This document shows, in pieces, positions 1 to 9,407 of a stretch of DNA of 64,000 bases. The notes under the pieces were generated by a model, which was not told the DNA's origin, did not search any database, and worked only from the letters and a program-made list of their open reading frames with translations. A program made the position numbers and the translations under genes. The stretch spans positions 1,860,001-1,924,000 of the forward strand of contig NC_014960.1 in the NCBI RefSeq assembly GCF_000199675.1, read 5' to 3'. This stretch comes from Anaerolinea thermophila UNI-1. GTDB taxonomy: Bacteria; Chloroflexota; Anaerolineae; Anaerolineales; Anaerolineaceae. How positions within the stretch are numbered: position 1 is the stretch's first letter; each line of letters opens with the position of its first letter.

Positions 1-534
1 TTTCCGCACGGAGGCCCTGTTTTTGTTGTTGGGGAACAAGGACTCATCGATACGCTTCAGGAAGCGGGATTTTACCCCGCCGAGGAAAACGTCCTCGCCG
101 TTGTGGCTGGGTTAGATCGAACACTGAACTACCCTAAACTCTCTCAGGCTTCATTACTGATTCGTAAAGGCGCCCTATTTGTTGGCACAAACCCCGATAA
201 AACTTTTCCTTCACCGCAGGGATTGACACCAGGGGCTGGTGCAGTTCTGGCATTTCTGGAAACCGGAAGTGGGGTTAAACCGGTGATTACTGGAAAACCT
301 GAACCCTATTTATTTGAACTTGCCCTGGAGAGAATGTGTCTGGAACCTTCCCATGTCCTGACGGTAGGCGATCGCTTGGACACAGATATTTTAGGCGCCC
401 AAAGGACTGGCTGTCAAACCGCGGCAGTACTTACCGGAGTCTCCTCCCTGGAAGAAATTCAAGCCTGGAATCCGCCGGTAGACTTAATTCTGGAAAATCT
501 TGTGGACTTAATTCCGTTTTTAAGAAATGGATAG
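1..534 (+). CDS. HAD-superfamily (NagD/PGP-type) phosphatase, 5' truncated
   Basis: The reading frame is open from the first base, so the N-terminus and the first catalytic aspartate motif lie outside the window; 177 residues remain. The visible part fits the cap and C-terminal half of the NagD / phosphoglycolate-phosphatase-like HAD family: VVAGLDRTLNYPKL, then GTNPDKTFPSPQGLTPGAG, then VITGKPEP with the conserved Lys, then VGDRLDTDILGAQRTG, the motif IV metal-binding acidic loop. Family members dephosphorylate small sugar or glycolate phosphates in the cytosol; the substrate cannot be read from sequence. Its stop codon overlaps the region just before rlmN, so the two are probably co-transcribed. 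Confidence 0.85.
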   Translation, partial: FPHGGPVFVVGEQGLIDTLQEAGFYPAEENVLAVVAGLDRTLNYPKLSQASLLIRKGALFVGTNPDKTFPSPQGLTPGAGAVLAFLETGSGVKPVITGKPEPYLFELALERMCLEPSHVLTVGDRLDTDILGAQRTGCQTAAVLTGVSSLEEIQAWNPPVDLILENLVDLIPFLRNG

Positions 535-544
535 AGAGATAACG

Positions 545-1600
545 ATGAGCGAACGGCCTCTCATTTATGACTTTGATCTTGAAGACCTGCAAAATATCCT
601 CGTGGCTTGGGGAGAACCCCCTTTCCGTGCAAAACAAGTTTGGGAAGGACTCTACCACTCTTTCTGGAACTCCCCGGAAGAGTTTACTCACTTACCTAAA
701 ACCTTAAGAAACCGCCTTGCCGAGGAATTTTCTTTTTCTCATCTTTCGCCTATTCAGACTTATGCCTCCGAGGACGGTGAAACCTCCAAAACGCTTTTCC
801 ATCTTCCTGACAACCGCTCCATCGAAACCGTATTGATGCGCTATAAAGAACGTCGCACCCTGTGTATATCTACGCAATCAGGTTGTGCCATGGGTTGCGT
901 ATTTTGCGCCACCGGACAGATGGGTTTTGGAAGACACCTCTCCAGTGGAGAAATAGTCGAACAGGTCATTTATTTTGCCCGCCTGTTACGAAAGACTAAC
1001 GAGGTGGTTACGAATGTTGTTGTCATGGGAATGGGCGAACCTTTTCATAATTACGAGAACACACTGAAAGCCATAGCCCGCTTGAATCATCCGGAGGGAT
1101 TCAACCTTGGAGCACGCCGATTCACTATATCCACGGTTGGGCTCGTTCCAATGATCGAACGATTTGCTCAGGAAAACCATCAGATTAATCTGGCAATTAG
1201 TCTCCATGCGGCAAATGATACATTGCGTTCCAGTTTGTTACCTGTGAATAAAAAATATCCCATTTCAGACTTGATGCGTGCCGTGCGCCAATATGTGGCT
1301 CAAACCGGCAGAAGGGTCACCTTTGAGTGGGCACTGATTCGAGATATAAATGATTCCCCTGAACACGCCCGTGAACTTGCCTCACTGTTGAAAGGCTTGC
1401 TATGCCATGTCAACGTGATTCCACTCAACCCGACCCAAAAATATCATGGAAAGGCTACTACACGCGAAAGAGCCGAAGCCTTTTGCAGTATTTTGCAAAA
1501 GGCTGGCATTCCGGCAACCATTCGTCTCCGACGGGGTATTGATATCCAAGCCGGATGCGGTCAATTAGCCACCCAACACACTCAAACTCTGGAAGGATGA
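545..1600 (+). CDS. rlmN: 23S rRNA (adenine2503-C2)-methyltransferase / tRNA m2A37 methyltransferase RlmN
   Basis: Radical-SAM enzyme that methylates C2 of A2503 in 23S rRNA (and A37 of some tRNAs). The protein has the radical-SAM cluster CAMGCVFC (C-x3-C-x2-C), the downstream VVMGMGEPFHNY segment, the ISTVGLVP segment, and the C-terminal GIDIQAGCGQL with the Cys that resolves the methylated enzyme intermediate. The length of 351 aa is normal. An in-frame ATG lies at 527, inside the preceding gene, but ATG 545 has a purine-rich GAGAGA (about 533-538) at a suitable distance and is preferred. The identification is secure. Confidence 0.95.
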   Translation: MSERPLIYDFDLEDLQNILVAWGEPPFRAKQVWEGLYHSFWNSPEEFTHLPKTLRNRLAEEFSFSHLSPIQTYASEDGETSKTLFHLPDNRSIETVLMRYKERRTLCISTQSGCAMGCVFCATGQMGFGRHLSSGEIVEQVIYFARLLRKTNEVVTNVVVMGMGEPFHNYENTLKAIARLNHPEGFNLGARRFTISTVGLVPMIERFAQENHQINLAISLHAANDTLRSSLLPVNKKYPISDLMRAVRQYVAQTGRRVTFEWALIRDINDSPEHARELASLLKGLLCHVNVIPLNPTQKYHGKATTRERAEAFCSILQKAGIPATIRLRRGIDIQAGCGQLATQHTQTLEG

Positions 1601-1606
1601 TATAAT
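1598..1606 (+). promoter_or_regulatory. extended -10 promoter of ftsY
   Basis: TGATATAAT is a perfect extended -10 (TGnTATAAT). It overlaps the rlmN stop codon and ends 9 nt before the ftsY ATG. There is no clear -35 element and no Shine-Dalgarno sequence before ftsY, so transcripts from here would be leaderless or nearly so. Inferred from sequence only. Confidence 0.55.
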
Positions 1607-1615
1607 CTTGCACCT

Positions 1616-2536
1616 ATGGCAGACCTGTTTTCTAAATGGAAAAATGGACTGGAAAAAACCCGAAAAGCGGCATTCGGTCGAATCGCAACGTTGTTTGGGG
1701 CAACTCAAATTAACACCGAAACCTGGGAAGAATTAGAAGCCATTCTGGTTCAAGCCGATTTAGGGATAGAGACCACAGAAGAAATTATTCAAGCCCTCAA
1801 GCAGCATGTTGTTCAGGAAGGACTGACACGAACAGAAGAACTTCAACATGCATTGCGCGAAGTGCTCATTCAACGACTTGACCCCACCCCTGTGGTGGAT
1901 TTTTCTTATCAAAAACCGGCTATTATTCTGCTGGTCGGTGTAAATGGTTCAGGTAAAACCACAACCGCTGCCAAACTGGGATGGCAGTTTTCCCGCGCGG
2001 GGAAAACCGTCCTGCTTGCCGCCGCCGATACATTTCGCGCCGCGGCTGTGGATCAACTTCAGGTGTGGGGGGAACGGCTTGGTTTACCCGTGATTGCGGG
2101 GCAACCCAATGCAGACCCTGCCGCCGTTGCATTTGATGCTATTCAATCAGCCATCTCTAAAAAAATTGATATTGTTCTGGTAGATACAGCGGGACGTCTC
2201 CATACCCGTTATAACCTGATGGAGGAATTAAAGAAAATCCATCGCGTTGTAGGCAAAGCCTTACCCGGTGCCCCACATGCTGTATGGCTGGTTCTAGATG
2301 CCACCACAGGACAAAACGCCCTGCAACAAGCAAAGGCATTTAAGGAGGCTGTTCAGGTCACAGGTATCATTTTAAGCAAACTGGATTCGTCTGCGCGTGG
2401 TGGAATGGCGTTCGCTATTCAAGAGAGTCTTGGCTTGCCGATACTCTACGCGGGTTTAGGAGAAAAACCCGAGGACTTACAGGTCTTTGACCGTGAAGCA
2501 TTTGTCAATGGGATTTTGGAGAAAAACGGAAAATAG
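1616..2536 (+). CDS. ftsY: signal recognition particle receptor FtsY
   Basis: SRP-family GTPase that docks SRP-ribosome complexes at the membrane and hands them to the Sec translocon. The 306 residues contain an N-domain four-helix bundle (about 1-95), then the G domain: P-loop GVNGSGKTTTAAKLG, G2/insertion box DTFRAAAVDQL, G3 VDTAGRL, G4-type SKLD, and the closing YAGLGEKPEDLQVF. The long acidic A domain of E. coli FtsY is absent, as in many Gram-positive and thermophile homologues. It follows rlmN by 15 bp and precedes prfB by 11 bp. Confidence 0.95.
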   Translation: MADLFSKWKNGLEKTRKAAFGRIATLFGATQINTETWEELEAILVQADLGIETTEEIIQALKQHVVQEGLTRTEELQHALREVLIQRLDPTPVVDFSYQKPAIILLVGVNGSGKTTTAAKLGWQFSRAGKTVLLAAADTFRAAAVDQLQVWGERLGLPVIAGQPNADPAAVAFDAIQSAISKKIDIVLVDTAGRLHTRYNLMEELKKIHRVVGKALPGAPHAVWLVLDATTGQNALQQAKAFKEAVQVTGIILSKLDSSARGGMAFAIQESLGLPILYAGLGEKPEDLQVFDREAFVNGILEKNGK

Positions 2537-2547
2537 GAGGTATTTCC

Positions 2548-3649
2548 ATGCAGGATTTAGTGAATCGTTACCAGCAATGTCTTAGCCGCACTCTTGAACT
2601 CAAGGAGCATCTTTGACTTATCCAGCCGTGAAATGTTGCTGGAACAACTGCAAAAAGAGGCTGAGAATCCAGGTATTTGGGATGACCCTACCAGTGCCCA
2701 ACGGCTGATGAAACGGATTGCCGATTTAAGGGAAGAAATCGAAGGCTGGAACCAATTTCTCAAACGTTGTCAGGATGGTCTGGAACTTGCAGAAAGTGAA
2801 GATGAAAGTCTGCGAGAGGATCTGGAAAAAGAAATTTCTGCGCTTGAGAAAGAATTACAACAAAGAGAATTAACCACCCTCTTAAGCGGGCCATACGACC
2901 ACGAAAACGCCTTACTCACGATTAATGCCGGCGCAGGAGGAACAGACTCGCAGGATTGGGCATCCATGCTTATGCGAATGTATCTGCGCTGGTGTGAACG
3001 CCGGGGGTTTGATTCCGAAATTCTGGATTTCTCAGAAGGCGAAGAAGCCGGGATTAAATCGGTAACCATTGCAGTAACCGGGCCTTATGCGTATGGATAC
3101 CTGCGAGGAGAAAAAGGTGTTCACCGCCTTGTACGCCTGTCTCCCTTTGATGCAGCACACCGCCGACATACTTCATTTGCGCAGGTGGAAGTACTGCCCG
3201 AAATTTCTAACGGTGATAATGAGATTCAGATCAATCCAGATGACTTGAGAATTGACATCTATCGTTCTTCAAGCGCAGGTGGCCAAAACGTTCAAAAAAA
3301 TGCTACGGCCGTACGAATTACCCATATTCCTACAGGCATTGTCGTATCCTGCCAGAACGAACGTTCGCAAATGCAAAACCGTGAAAATGCTATGCGGGTA
3401 TTACGTGCACGGCTGGCAGAACTGAAACGACAGGAACAGGAACGTCAACTGGCAGAATTACGCGGAGAATATATCAAAGCAGAATGGGGCAGTCAGATAC
3501 GCTCCTATGTCCTTCATCCTTACCAACTGGTGAAGGATCATCGTACGGAATATGAGACCGGTAATACGCAGGCTGTACTGGATGGCGAATTGGATGGTTT
3601 CATTGAAGCGTATTTGCGAAGTCAGAAAACAAAATCGGGGGGGCTTTGA
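2548..3649 (+). CDS. prfB: peptide chain release factor 2 (RF2), programmed +1 frameshift
   Basis: RF2 releases nascent peptides at UGA and UAA. Translation starts at ATG 2548 behind AGGAGG (about 2535-2540) and reads 22 codons to an in-frame TGA at 2614-2616. The rest of the protein is in the +1 frame from GAC 2615 to the stop at 3647-3649. The joined product is about 367 aa, the usual RF2 size. The RF2-type anticodon tripeptide SPF (RLVRLSPFDAAHRR) and the catalytic GGQ (SSSAGGQNVQKNATAVR) are both present. Annotating only the downstream frame (from about 2594) would lose the true N-terminus. Confidence 0.95.
2602..2617 (+). other. prfB +1 programmed frameshift (recoding) site
   Basis: AAGGAG CAT CTT TGA C has the classic RF2 autoregulatory layout: an internal Shine-Dalgarno-like AAGGAG (2602-2607) a few bases upstream of CTT TGA C (2611-2617). 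When RF2 is scarce, ribosomes pause at UGA, CUU slips to UUU, and decoding continues at GAC. The arrangement matches the one known from E. coli and many other bacteria. Confidence 0.93.
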
Positions 3650-3659
3650 GTTTTATGAC

Positions 3660-3686
3660 AGCGCCGCCAGAAAGCGGCGCTTTTTT
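3660..3686 (+). terminator. intrinsic terminator of the rlmN-ftsY-prfB group
   Basis: Perfect 8-bp stem AGCGCCGC / GCGGCGCT with loop CAGAAA, followed by a run of T. It lies about 10 bases after the prfB stop. Confidence 0.9.
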
Positions 3687-3734
3687 ATGACACTCAATCC
3701 TGGAAGTTGGGTCAATCTTCAGTACATTCTCTCA

Positions 3735-3763
3735 TTGTGCCCTGATAAAATTTCATTTGTAAT
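3735..3763 (+). promoter_or_regulatory. possible promoter for the Fe-S/FAD dehydrogenase genes
   Basis: TTGTGC, 17-nt spacer, TGTAAT, in the gap after the prfB terminator and 36 nt before the ATG at 3799. The match is moderate and based on inspection only. Confidence 0.35.
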
Positions 3764-3798
3764 CCCAATTCCACCCGGCAAAACATCACTGAAAAATT

Positions 3799-5904
3799 AT
3801 GAATACCTATCGAATTGATAAGCATCCTATTCTTCCAATTCCGGAACGTAAAACTATCACAGTTTTCTGGGAAGGGAATCCACTTCCTGCCCATGAAGGA
3901 GAAACCATCTCCGCCGCGCTGATTGCAAACGGCATTCATGTATTTGGCTACCATCCCCGCGACCACTCTCCGCAGGGGATTTTTTGTGCTAATGGGCAAT
4001 GCGCCCAATGCATGGTACTGGCAAACGAGCGTCCGGTAAAAGCCTGCATGACTCTGGTACAGCCTAACATGCAAATCAAACCTCTGAATGGGCTACCCGC
4101 TCTCCCCGTAGAAACAAAACCACCCGTAACAAGAGAGATTCCCCGTCTTCACATTCCCGTCCTGATCATTGGGGGAGGTCCAGCAGGGTTGTCGGCGGGA
4201 ATTGAACTGGGAAAACAGGGGGTTGAAACCCTTTTGATTGATGACAAACACCGTTTAGGTGGGAAACTGGTTCTGCAAACTCACCGCTTCTTTGGTTCTA
4301 CCCAAGCGGTCTACGCCGGTACTCGGGGAATAGACATTGCAACACGGTTGGAAAATGAATTGTCTCAATACCCAACGGTGAAGGTCTGGCTAGAGAGTAC
4401 CGCACTAGCCGTTTTCAGCGATTATTACGTAGGGATTTGGAAAAATGGCACACAATACGTCCTGGTACGCCCGGATATCTTGCTGGTAGCCACTGGCGCG
4501 CGCGAAAAATTCCTGGCTTTTCCGGGAAACACCCTGCCTGGTGTTTATGGGGCAGGTGCATTTCAAACCCTGGTTAATCGAGACCTTGTCCGCCCAGCCG
4601 AAAGACTGTTTATTGTTGGAGGAGGAAATGTAGGCTTAATTGCCGGCTATCATGCTCTTCAAGCGGGGATTACTGTCGTTGGGCTGGCAGAAGCCATGCC
4701 TGAAGTAGGTGGGTACAAAGTTCACCGAGATAAATTGGCACGAATGGGAGTGCCGATTTACACCTCACACACTATCCTTAGCGCCAATGGCAACCAGAAA
4801 GTTGAATCTGTCACCATCGCTCAGGTCAATGAGAAATTTCAACCCATTCCCGGCACAGAAAAAACTTTCCCATGCGATAGCATTCTCATTGCGGTTGGAC
4901 TAGACCCGGTCAACGAGTTTTACATCAAAGCCAAAGAGTTTGGAATGAAAGCCTTCGTTGCAGGAGATGCCGAAGAAATTGCCGAAGCCTCAGCAGCGAT
5001 TTACTCCGGAAAGATCGCCGGGCTCTCCATTTTGAAGGAAATCACCCAATCTATTGAGCCAATCCCGGAGGCATGGTTTCAAGCCGCAGAGATCCTGAAG
5101 TCTCGGCCCGGCAAGAATGTTTCTGAAGCAATACCAGATATTCCAGATGGTGTAATGCCCATTATTCACTGCACTCAAGAGATTCCCTGCAATCCATGTT
5201 CCACCCTCTGTACCAAAGGACTGATTTTTATTCCTCAAGAGGACATCCGCAGTGTACCGGTGTTCATGGGTGACTCTCACAGTTGCAGTTTTTGCTTGCG
5301 CTGTGTCTCAGGTTGTCCAGGTCTGGCAATCACTGTAGTGGATTACCGTGCGGACCCACAACACCCCCGAATTGCGATTCCTTACGAGTTCAATCGGGAA
5401 TTACTAAAGAAAGGTGACAAGGTTATCCTGATGAGCACAGAGGGTGAGGAATTGGGTACTTCAAATGTGCAAAACATCGTTTCTCTCAAGGATAACGACC
5501 GAACCCTGGTTGTTCTTGTCCAGGCACCCCGCGAAATTGCGCCAAAGGTAGCTGGAATCCGCATTCAACCTCAGGAAATATGCAAGGTAGAAACAAATTA
5601 CACTCATACAGTAGCCGACGAAACGATTGTGTGCCGGTGTGAAAGGGTGAGTGCCGGAGAAATTCGCGCATTAATTCGAGAAGGATATCGCGACATCAAT
5701 GAAATTAAAGCCACTACCAGAGCAGGTATGGGAGCCTGTGGTTCCAAGACATGTTCTCCGCTCATACTTCGTATTTTCCGTGAGGAAGGAATCCCATTGA
5801 ATGAAATTACCCTTTCTTCCAAACGTCCCCTGTTTGTGGAAGTCCCTTTAGGGCTTTTTGCTGGGACTCATAGAGAAGAAACTCAGGAGGAAAGCCATGA
5901 ATAA
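3799..5904 (+). CDS. Fe-S/FAD amino-acid-type dehydrogenase, large subunit (HcnAB / sarcosine oxidase alpha-like)
   Basis: A 701-residue redox protein with several cofactor sites. Residues about 18-95 form a [2Fe-2S] ferredoxin-like domain with Cys63, Cys68, Cys71 and Cys83. A FAD-binding pyridine-nucleotide-disulfide oxidoreductase fold follows (GGGPAGLSAG, then a second dinucleotide site GGGNVGLIAG). Next come two 4Fe-4S-like Cys groups (CNPCSTLC and CSFCLRCVSGCPG), and at the C-terminus a BFD-like [2Fe-2S] motif (CRC ... CGSKTC). This order recalls hydrogen cyanide synthase, opine oxidase and dye-linked proline dehydrogenase subunits, which oxidise amino acids together with a DAO-type flavoprotein, as encoded next. 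The substrate is unknown. The Shine-Dalgarno sequence is weak. Confidence 0.8.
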   Translation: MNTYRIDKHPILPIPERKTITVFWEGNPLPAHEGETISAALIANGIHVFGYHPRDHSPQGIFCANGQCAQCMVLANERPVKACMTLVQPNMQIKPLNGLPALPVETKPPVTREIPRLHIPVLIIGGGPAGLSAGIELGKQGVETLLIDDKHRLGGKLVLQTHRFFGSTQAVYAGTRGIDIATRLENELSQYPTVKVWLESTALAVFSDYYVGIWKNGTQYVLVRPDILLVATGAREKFLAFPGNTLPGVYGAGAFQTLVNRDLVRPAERLFIVGGGNVGLIAGYHALQAGITVVGLAEAMPEVGGYKVHRDKLARMGVPIYTSHTILSANGNQKVESVTIAQVNEKFQPIPGTEKTFPCDSILIAVGLDPVNEFYIKAKEFGMKAFVAGDAEEIAEASAAIYSGKIAGLSILKEITQSIEPIPEAWFQAAEILKSRPGKNVSEAIPDIPDGVMPIIHCTQEIPCNPCSTLCTKGLIFIPQEDIRSVPVFMGDSHSCSFCLRCVSGCPGLAITVVDYRADPQHPRIAIPYEFNRELLKKGDKVILMSTEGEELGTSNVQNIVSLKDNDRTLVVLVQAPREIAPKVAGIRIQPQEICKVETNYTHTVADETIVCRCERVSAGEIRALIREGYRDINEIKATTRAGMGACGSKTCSPLILRIFREEGIPLNEITLSSKRPLFVEVPLGLFAGTHREETQEESHE

Positions 5905-7060
5905 CGCTTCTACTCATTACGATGTCATTGTCATTGGAGCGGGTTCGGTAGGCACTCCTACAGCACTCTCCCTGGCGAAAGCCGGCTTAAAAGTACTGGT
6001 TCTGGATGCCTTACCTTCTGCAGGACAGGGCTCCAACAAACACGCCATTGGAGGAATTCGAGCAACCCATTCTGACCCGGCAAAAATTCGCCTGTGTTTG
6101 CGAAGTATCGAAATATTCTCCACATGGAAAGAGATTTACGGAGACGATATTGAGTGGCATAAAGGGGGATATGTTTTTGTAGCGTACCGAGAGCAGGAAG
6201 AACGTACCCTCAAAGAGCTCTTACGAAAACAACAATCCTATGGATTAAATATTTCCTGGCTCGACGCCAATGATTTGGTTAAATTGATACCTTACCTCAA
6301 CAGAGAAGGGCTGATTGGCGGTACGTATTCTCCAGATGATGGCAGTGCTTCTCCGCTCTTATCCATACACGCCTTTTACAAACATGCGCGGCAATATGGT
6401 GCAGAATTCCATTTCAACGAACCCGTGATGGAAATGATTGTGCGGGGGGGGAAGATTCAAGGGGTGAAGACCACCAAAGGAACCTATAATGCAAAGGTGG
6501 TTGTGAATGCTGCTGGGGCGTGGGCAAAATCCCTGGGGAATCTGGTGGGATTAACAATTCCTGTTCAACCTGACTCTCATGAAGCAGCCATTACCGAACC
6601 AGTCCAACGCCTGTTTGACCCCATGGTTGTGGACATTCGTCCCGCTAAAGGATCGGCAAACTTTTATTTCTATCAGCACAAAACGGGGCAAATCCTCTTT
6701 TGCATCACACCAAGTCCAAATATTTGGGGATTCGATACCCGGGAGACCAGTTCCTTTCTCCCAATGGTATCCAAGCGAATCGTTGAAGTCATGCCCAGTC
6801 TGCAACACATTCGGGTCAGAAGAACCTGGCGAGGGCTTTATCCAATGACTCCAGATGGCTTTCCAATTGTTGGCTGGTCAAAAGAGGTAGAAGGTTTTCT
6901 ATTGGCTGTAGGCATGTGCGGGCAGGGATATATGTTAGGTCCGGGGTTAGGAGAACTGCTTACCAGAATGGTCATCCAATCACCCTTGCCACAGGATGAT
7001 GAAATTCTCTCTATCCTATCCCCATATAGAGAATTTGCCGGGCAAGAAAAACTTAAGTAA
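5897..7060 (+). CDS. FAD-dependent oxidoreductase, DAO family (small catalytic subunit of the preceding dehydrogenase)
   Basis: 387 residues with the N-terminal FAD motif VIVIGAGSVGTPTALSLAKAG and the C-terminal MTPDGFPIVG and GMCGQGYMLGPGLGELL segments typical of glycine/sarcosine oxidase and dimethylglycine-dehydrogenase-like proteins. ATG 5897 is chosen because AGGAGG (5885-5890) sits just upstream; a frame extension to 5858 lies inside the preceding gene. The 8-bp overlap with that gene argues for translational coupling and a two-subunit enzyme. The likely role is oxidation of a secondary or N-methyl amino acid, feeding electrons to the Fe-S subunit; the substrate is not determinable here. 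Confidence 0.8.
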   Translation: MNNASTHYDVIVIGAGSVGTPTALSLAKAGLKVLVLDALPSAGQGSNKHAIGGIRATHSDPAKIRLCLRSIEIFSTWKEIYGDDIEWHKGGYVFVAYREQEERTLKELLRKQQSYGLNISWLDANDLVKLIPYLNREGLIGGTYSPDDGSASPLLSIHAFYKHARQYGAEFHFNEPVMEMIVRGGKIQGVKTTKGTYNAKVVVNAAGAWAKSLGNLVGLTIPVQPDSHEAAITEPVQRLFDPMVVDIRPAKGSANFYFYQHKTGQILFCITPSPNIWGFDTRETSSFLPMVSKRIVEVMPSLQHIRVRRTWRGLYPMTPDGFPIVGWSKEVEGFLLAVGMCGQGYMLGPGLGELLTRMVIQSPLPQDDEILSILSPYREFAGQEKLK

Positions 7061-7079
7061 TGCGAGAGCCGACCTGTCA

Positions 7080-7106
7080 AAGCCGGGTACAATCCCGGCT
7101 TTTTTT
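7080..7106 (+). terminator. intrinsic terminator after the dehydrogenase pair
   Basis: 8-bp stem AAGCCGGG / CCCGGCTT with loop TACAAT, then a run of T. Confidence 0.9.
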
Positions 7107-7126
7107 CTAAATGGCTTTGTTTTCCC

Positions 7127-7156
7127 TTGCATTGAGACAGTCAGAGAGAGTATGAT
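7127..7156 (+). promoter_or_regulatory. possible promoter of the Rel/SpoT gene
   Basis: TTGCAT, 18-nt spacer, TATGAT, ending 39 nt before the ATG at 7196, in the short gap after a strong terminator. Moderate match. Confidence 0.4.
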
Positions 7157-7195
7157 ATTTATCAGTCCGAAACACAGGCGCGAGGCACAATTGTT

Positions 7196-9397
7196 ATGAC
7201 ACTAGAGTCTTTGCTCAATCAATTGCCGGAAAGTTACTCTGCTGCAGACCGTGAGATGATCTGTAAGGCATATCAATTGGCAGAGAAAGCCCATGAAGGG
7301 CAAAAGCGCCTTTCCGGTGAGCCATACATCACTCACTGTGAAGCAGTAGCGGCGATTCTAGCAGATATTCGCGTGCCTCCCACCTTGGTGATAGCAGGGT
7401 TGTTACATGATACTGTTGAAGACACCCCGATAACCCTTGAAGACATCCGCCGGGAGTTCGGAGACGAAATTGCCAAACTGGTTGATGGAGTCACCAAACT
7501 CACCCATCTCCCCAGAGTATCCAGAGATGACCAGTATGCCTCGGAAGTCGAAGAGTACGGACTGGCTCTTGAAACAACCGAAGATACTCGAAGAAAACAA
7601 CTGGCACAAGAGACTTTAAGAAAAACGTTCCTGGCCATGGGGGAAGATATTCGGGTGGTCTTAATCAAACTGGCTGACCGCCTGCACAACATGCGCACAC
7701 TGGGTTACATGCCAGAAAATAAACGCCGACGGATTGCTCAGGAAACCCTGGATATTTTTGCCCCACTGGCAAACCGTCTGGGAATCTGGCAAATCAAATG
7801 GGAACTCGAAGACCTGGCTTTTCGGTATGTTAATCCCGAAAAATACAAAGAAATTGCCGAACTATTAGCCCAGAAAAGGGCTGATCGCGAAAAACAAATC
7901 CAGGAAATCATCTCGCGCTTGAGAACGATTTTGGAGCAAGCGGGCATTCAAGCAGAAATCACCGGCCGCCCAAAACACATTTACTCCATCTATAAGAAAA
8001 TGGTAGAAAAGTCGCGTTCTTTCGACTCACTGATGGACTTAAGGGGCGTACGGCTGATTGTCCCTACGACTCAGGATTGTTATGCAGCGCTGGGAATCAT
8101 TCATACCCACTGGCGGCCCATTCCCCATGAGTTTGATGATTATATTGCCGCACCTAAAGATAATAATTATCAATCCCTCCATACTGCCGTGATTTATGAC
8201 GACGGCAAACCCCTGGAAGTGCAAATTCGCACGCCTGAGATGGACCAAAATGCCGAATATGGCATCGCCGCACACTGGCGCTACAAAGAAAAACATGGGA
8301 AATTGGAAGAAGATTACGAACAACGGGTAAATTTGCTCCGCCGATTAATGGATTGGCGCCAAGAGGTTACAGATGCCGCTGAGTTTATGGATGGCGTGCG
8401 AACCGATGTTTTTAAGGATCGGGTATATGTCTTCACCCCCAAGGGAGACATTATTGACTTACCACAGGGTTCTACCCCGATTGATTTTGCCTATCACGTA
8501 CATACGGAAATTGGCCACCGCTGTCGGGGAGCAAAAGTTAATGGGAAACTGGTCACCCTGGATTATGAATTAAAAACCGGTGACCAAGTGGAGATTCTGA
8601 CTGCCAAGCATGGTGGGCCTAGCCGAGATTGGCTAAATCCGAATTTAGGTTTGACAAAAACCCAACGCGCCAGAGCAAAAATCCGTGCATGGTTCAAGTG
8701 GCAGGATCGGGAACAGAATCTCAACCATGGAAAAAGTATTCTGGATCGGGAATTACGCCGGCTTGGGCTGGAGATTGATCCGCAAAAGTTAGCCGAAGCC
8801 TTCAACATGAAAACTCCCGAGGACTTGTACGTAGCAATTGGTTGCGGGGATATTTCTCTAGGAAAAATTGTCAATAAACTGGTGGATTTTGGGAAAGAAA
8901 AGATTACCGATCCCCTCCTTGCGCCAACCATCCAACAGGAAAGCAAATCAGCCTCTGCTGCCACGGTAACAGTATTGGGTCTGAAAGGAATTTTGACCTC
9001 TTTCGCAAAGTGCTGTAAACCCATTCCCGGGGATGATATTATTGGTTACATTACCCGAGGGCGAGGTGTAACCATTCATCGACAAGACTGCCCGAACGTT
9101 CTACGCCTCAGTGAGCGGGAGCGATTGATTAAGGTATCATGGGGAACAGCGCCCAAGACATATCCTATTCCGGTAGAGATTAAAGCCTATGATCGACAGG
9201 GTTTAATGGGAGATATTTCTCAAGTTCTTGCGGAAGAAAACATCAATATTCTCGACGTGAATCTGAAAGTAAGTCATCACATAGCCACGATTCATCTCAC
9301 CCTGGAGATTGGGGATATTGCACAATTAAGTCGGGTACTGACCCGGATTGAGAACCTTCCGAATGTTACCGAAGCCCACCGTGTAAAACCTGGATAA
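7196..9397 (+). CDS. relA: bifunctional (p)ppGpp synthetase/hydrolase (Rel/SpoT homologue)
   Basis: Long RSH enzyme of 733 aa that makes and degrades the stringent-response alarmone. The N-terminal HD hydrolase domain is intact (HDTVED at about residues 71-76; LADRLHNMRTL). The synthetase domain follows (FDSLMDLRGVRLIV, YQSLHTAV, LEVQIRT), then TGS (VFTPKGDIIDLPQGSTPIDFAY), a Cys-containing region (KCCKPIPGD), and a C-terminal ACT domain. Both catalytic domains look complete, so a bifunctional Rel rather than a synthetase-only RelA is expected. It is probably transcribed with moeA, which starts 10 bp downstream. Confidence 0.95.
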   Translation: MTLESLLNQLPESYSAADREMICKAYQLAEKAHEGQKRLSGEPYITHCEAVAAILADIRVPPTLVIAGLLHDTVEDTPITLEDIRREFGDEIAKLVDGVTKLTHLPRVSRDDQYASEVEEYGLALETTEDTRRKQLAQETLRKTFLAMGEDIRVVLIKLADRLHNMRTLGYMPENKRRRIAQETLDIFAPLANRLGIWQIKWELEDLAFRYVNPEKYKEIAELLAQKRADREKQIQEIISRLRTILEQAGIQAEITGRPKHIYSIYKKMVEKSRSFDSLMDLRGVRLIVPTTQDCYAALGIIHTHWRPIPHEFDDYIAAPKDNNYQSLHTAVIYDDGKPLEVQIRTPEMDQNAEYGIAAHWRYKEKHGKLEEDYEQRVNLLRRLMDWRQEVTDAAEFMDGVRTDVFKDRVYVFTPKGDIIDLPQGSTPIDFAYHVHTEIGHRCRGAKVNGKLVTLDYELKTGDQVEILTAKHGGPSRDWLNPNLGLTKTQRARAKIRAWFKWQDREQNLNHGKSILDRELRRLGLEIDPQKLAEAFNMKTPEDLYVAIGCGDISLGKIVNKLVDFGKEKITDPLLAPTIQQESKSASAATVTVLGLKGILTSFAKCCKPIPGDDIIGYITRGRGVTIHRQDCPNVLRLSERERLIKVSWGTAPKTYPIPVEIKAYDRQGLMGDISQVLAEENINILDVNLKVSHHIATIHLTLEIGDIAQLSRVLTRIENLPNVTEAHRVKPG

Positions 9398-9407
9398 AAG
9401 GAATTGA

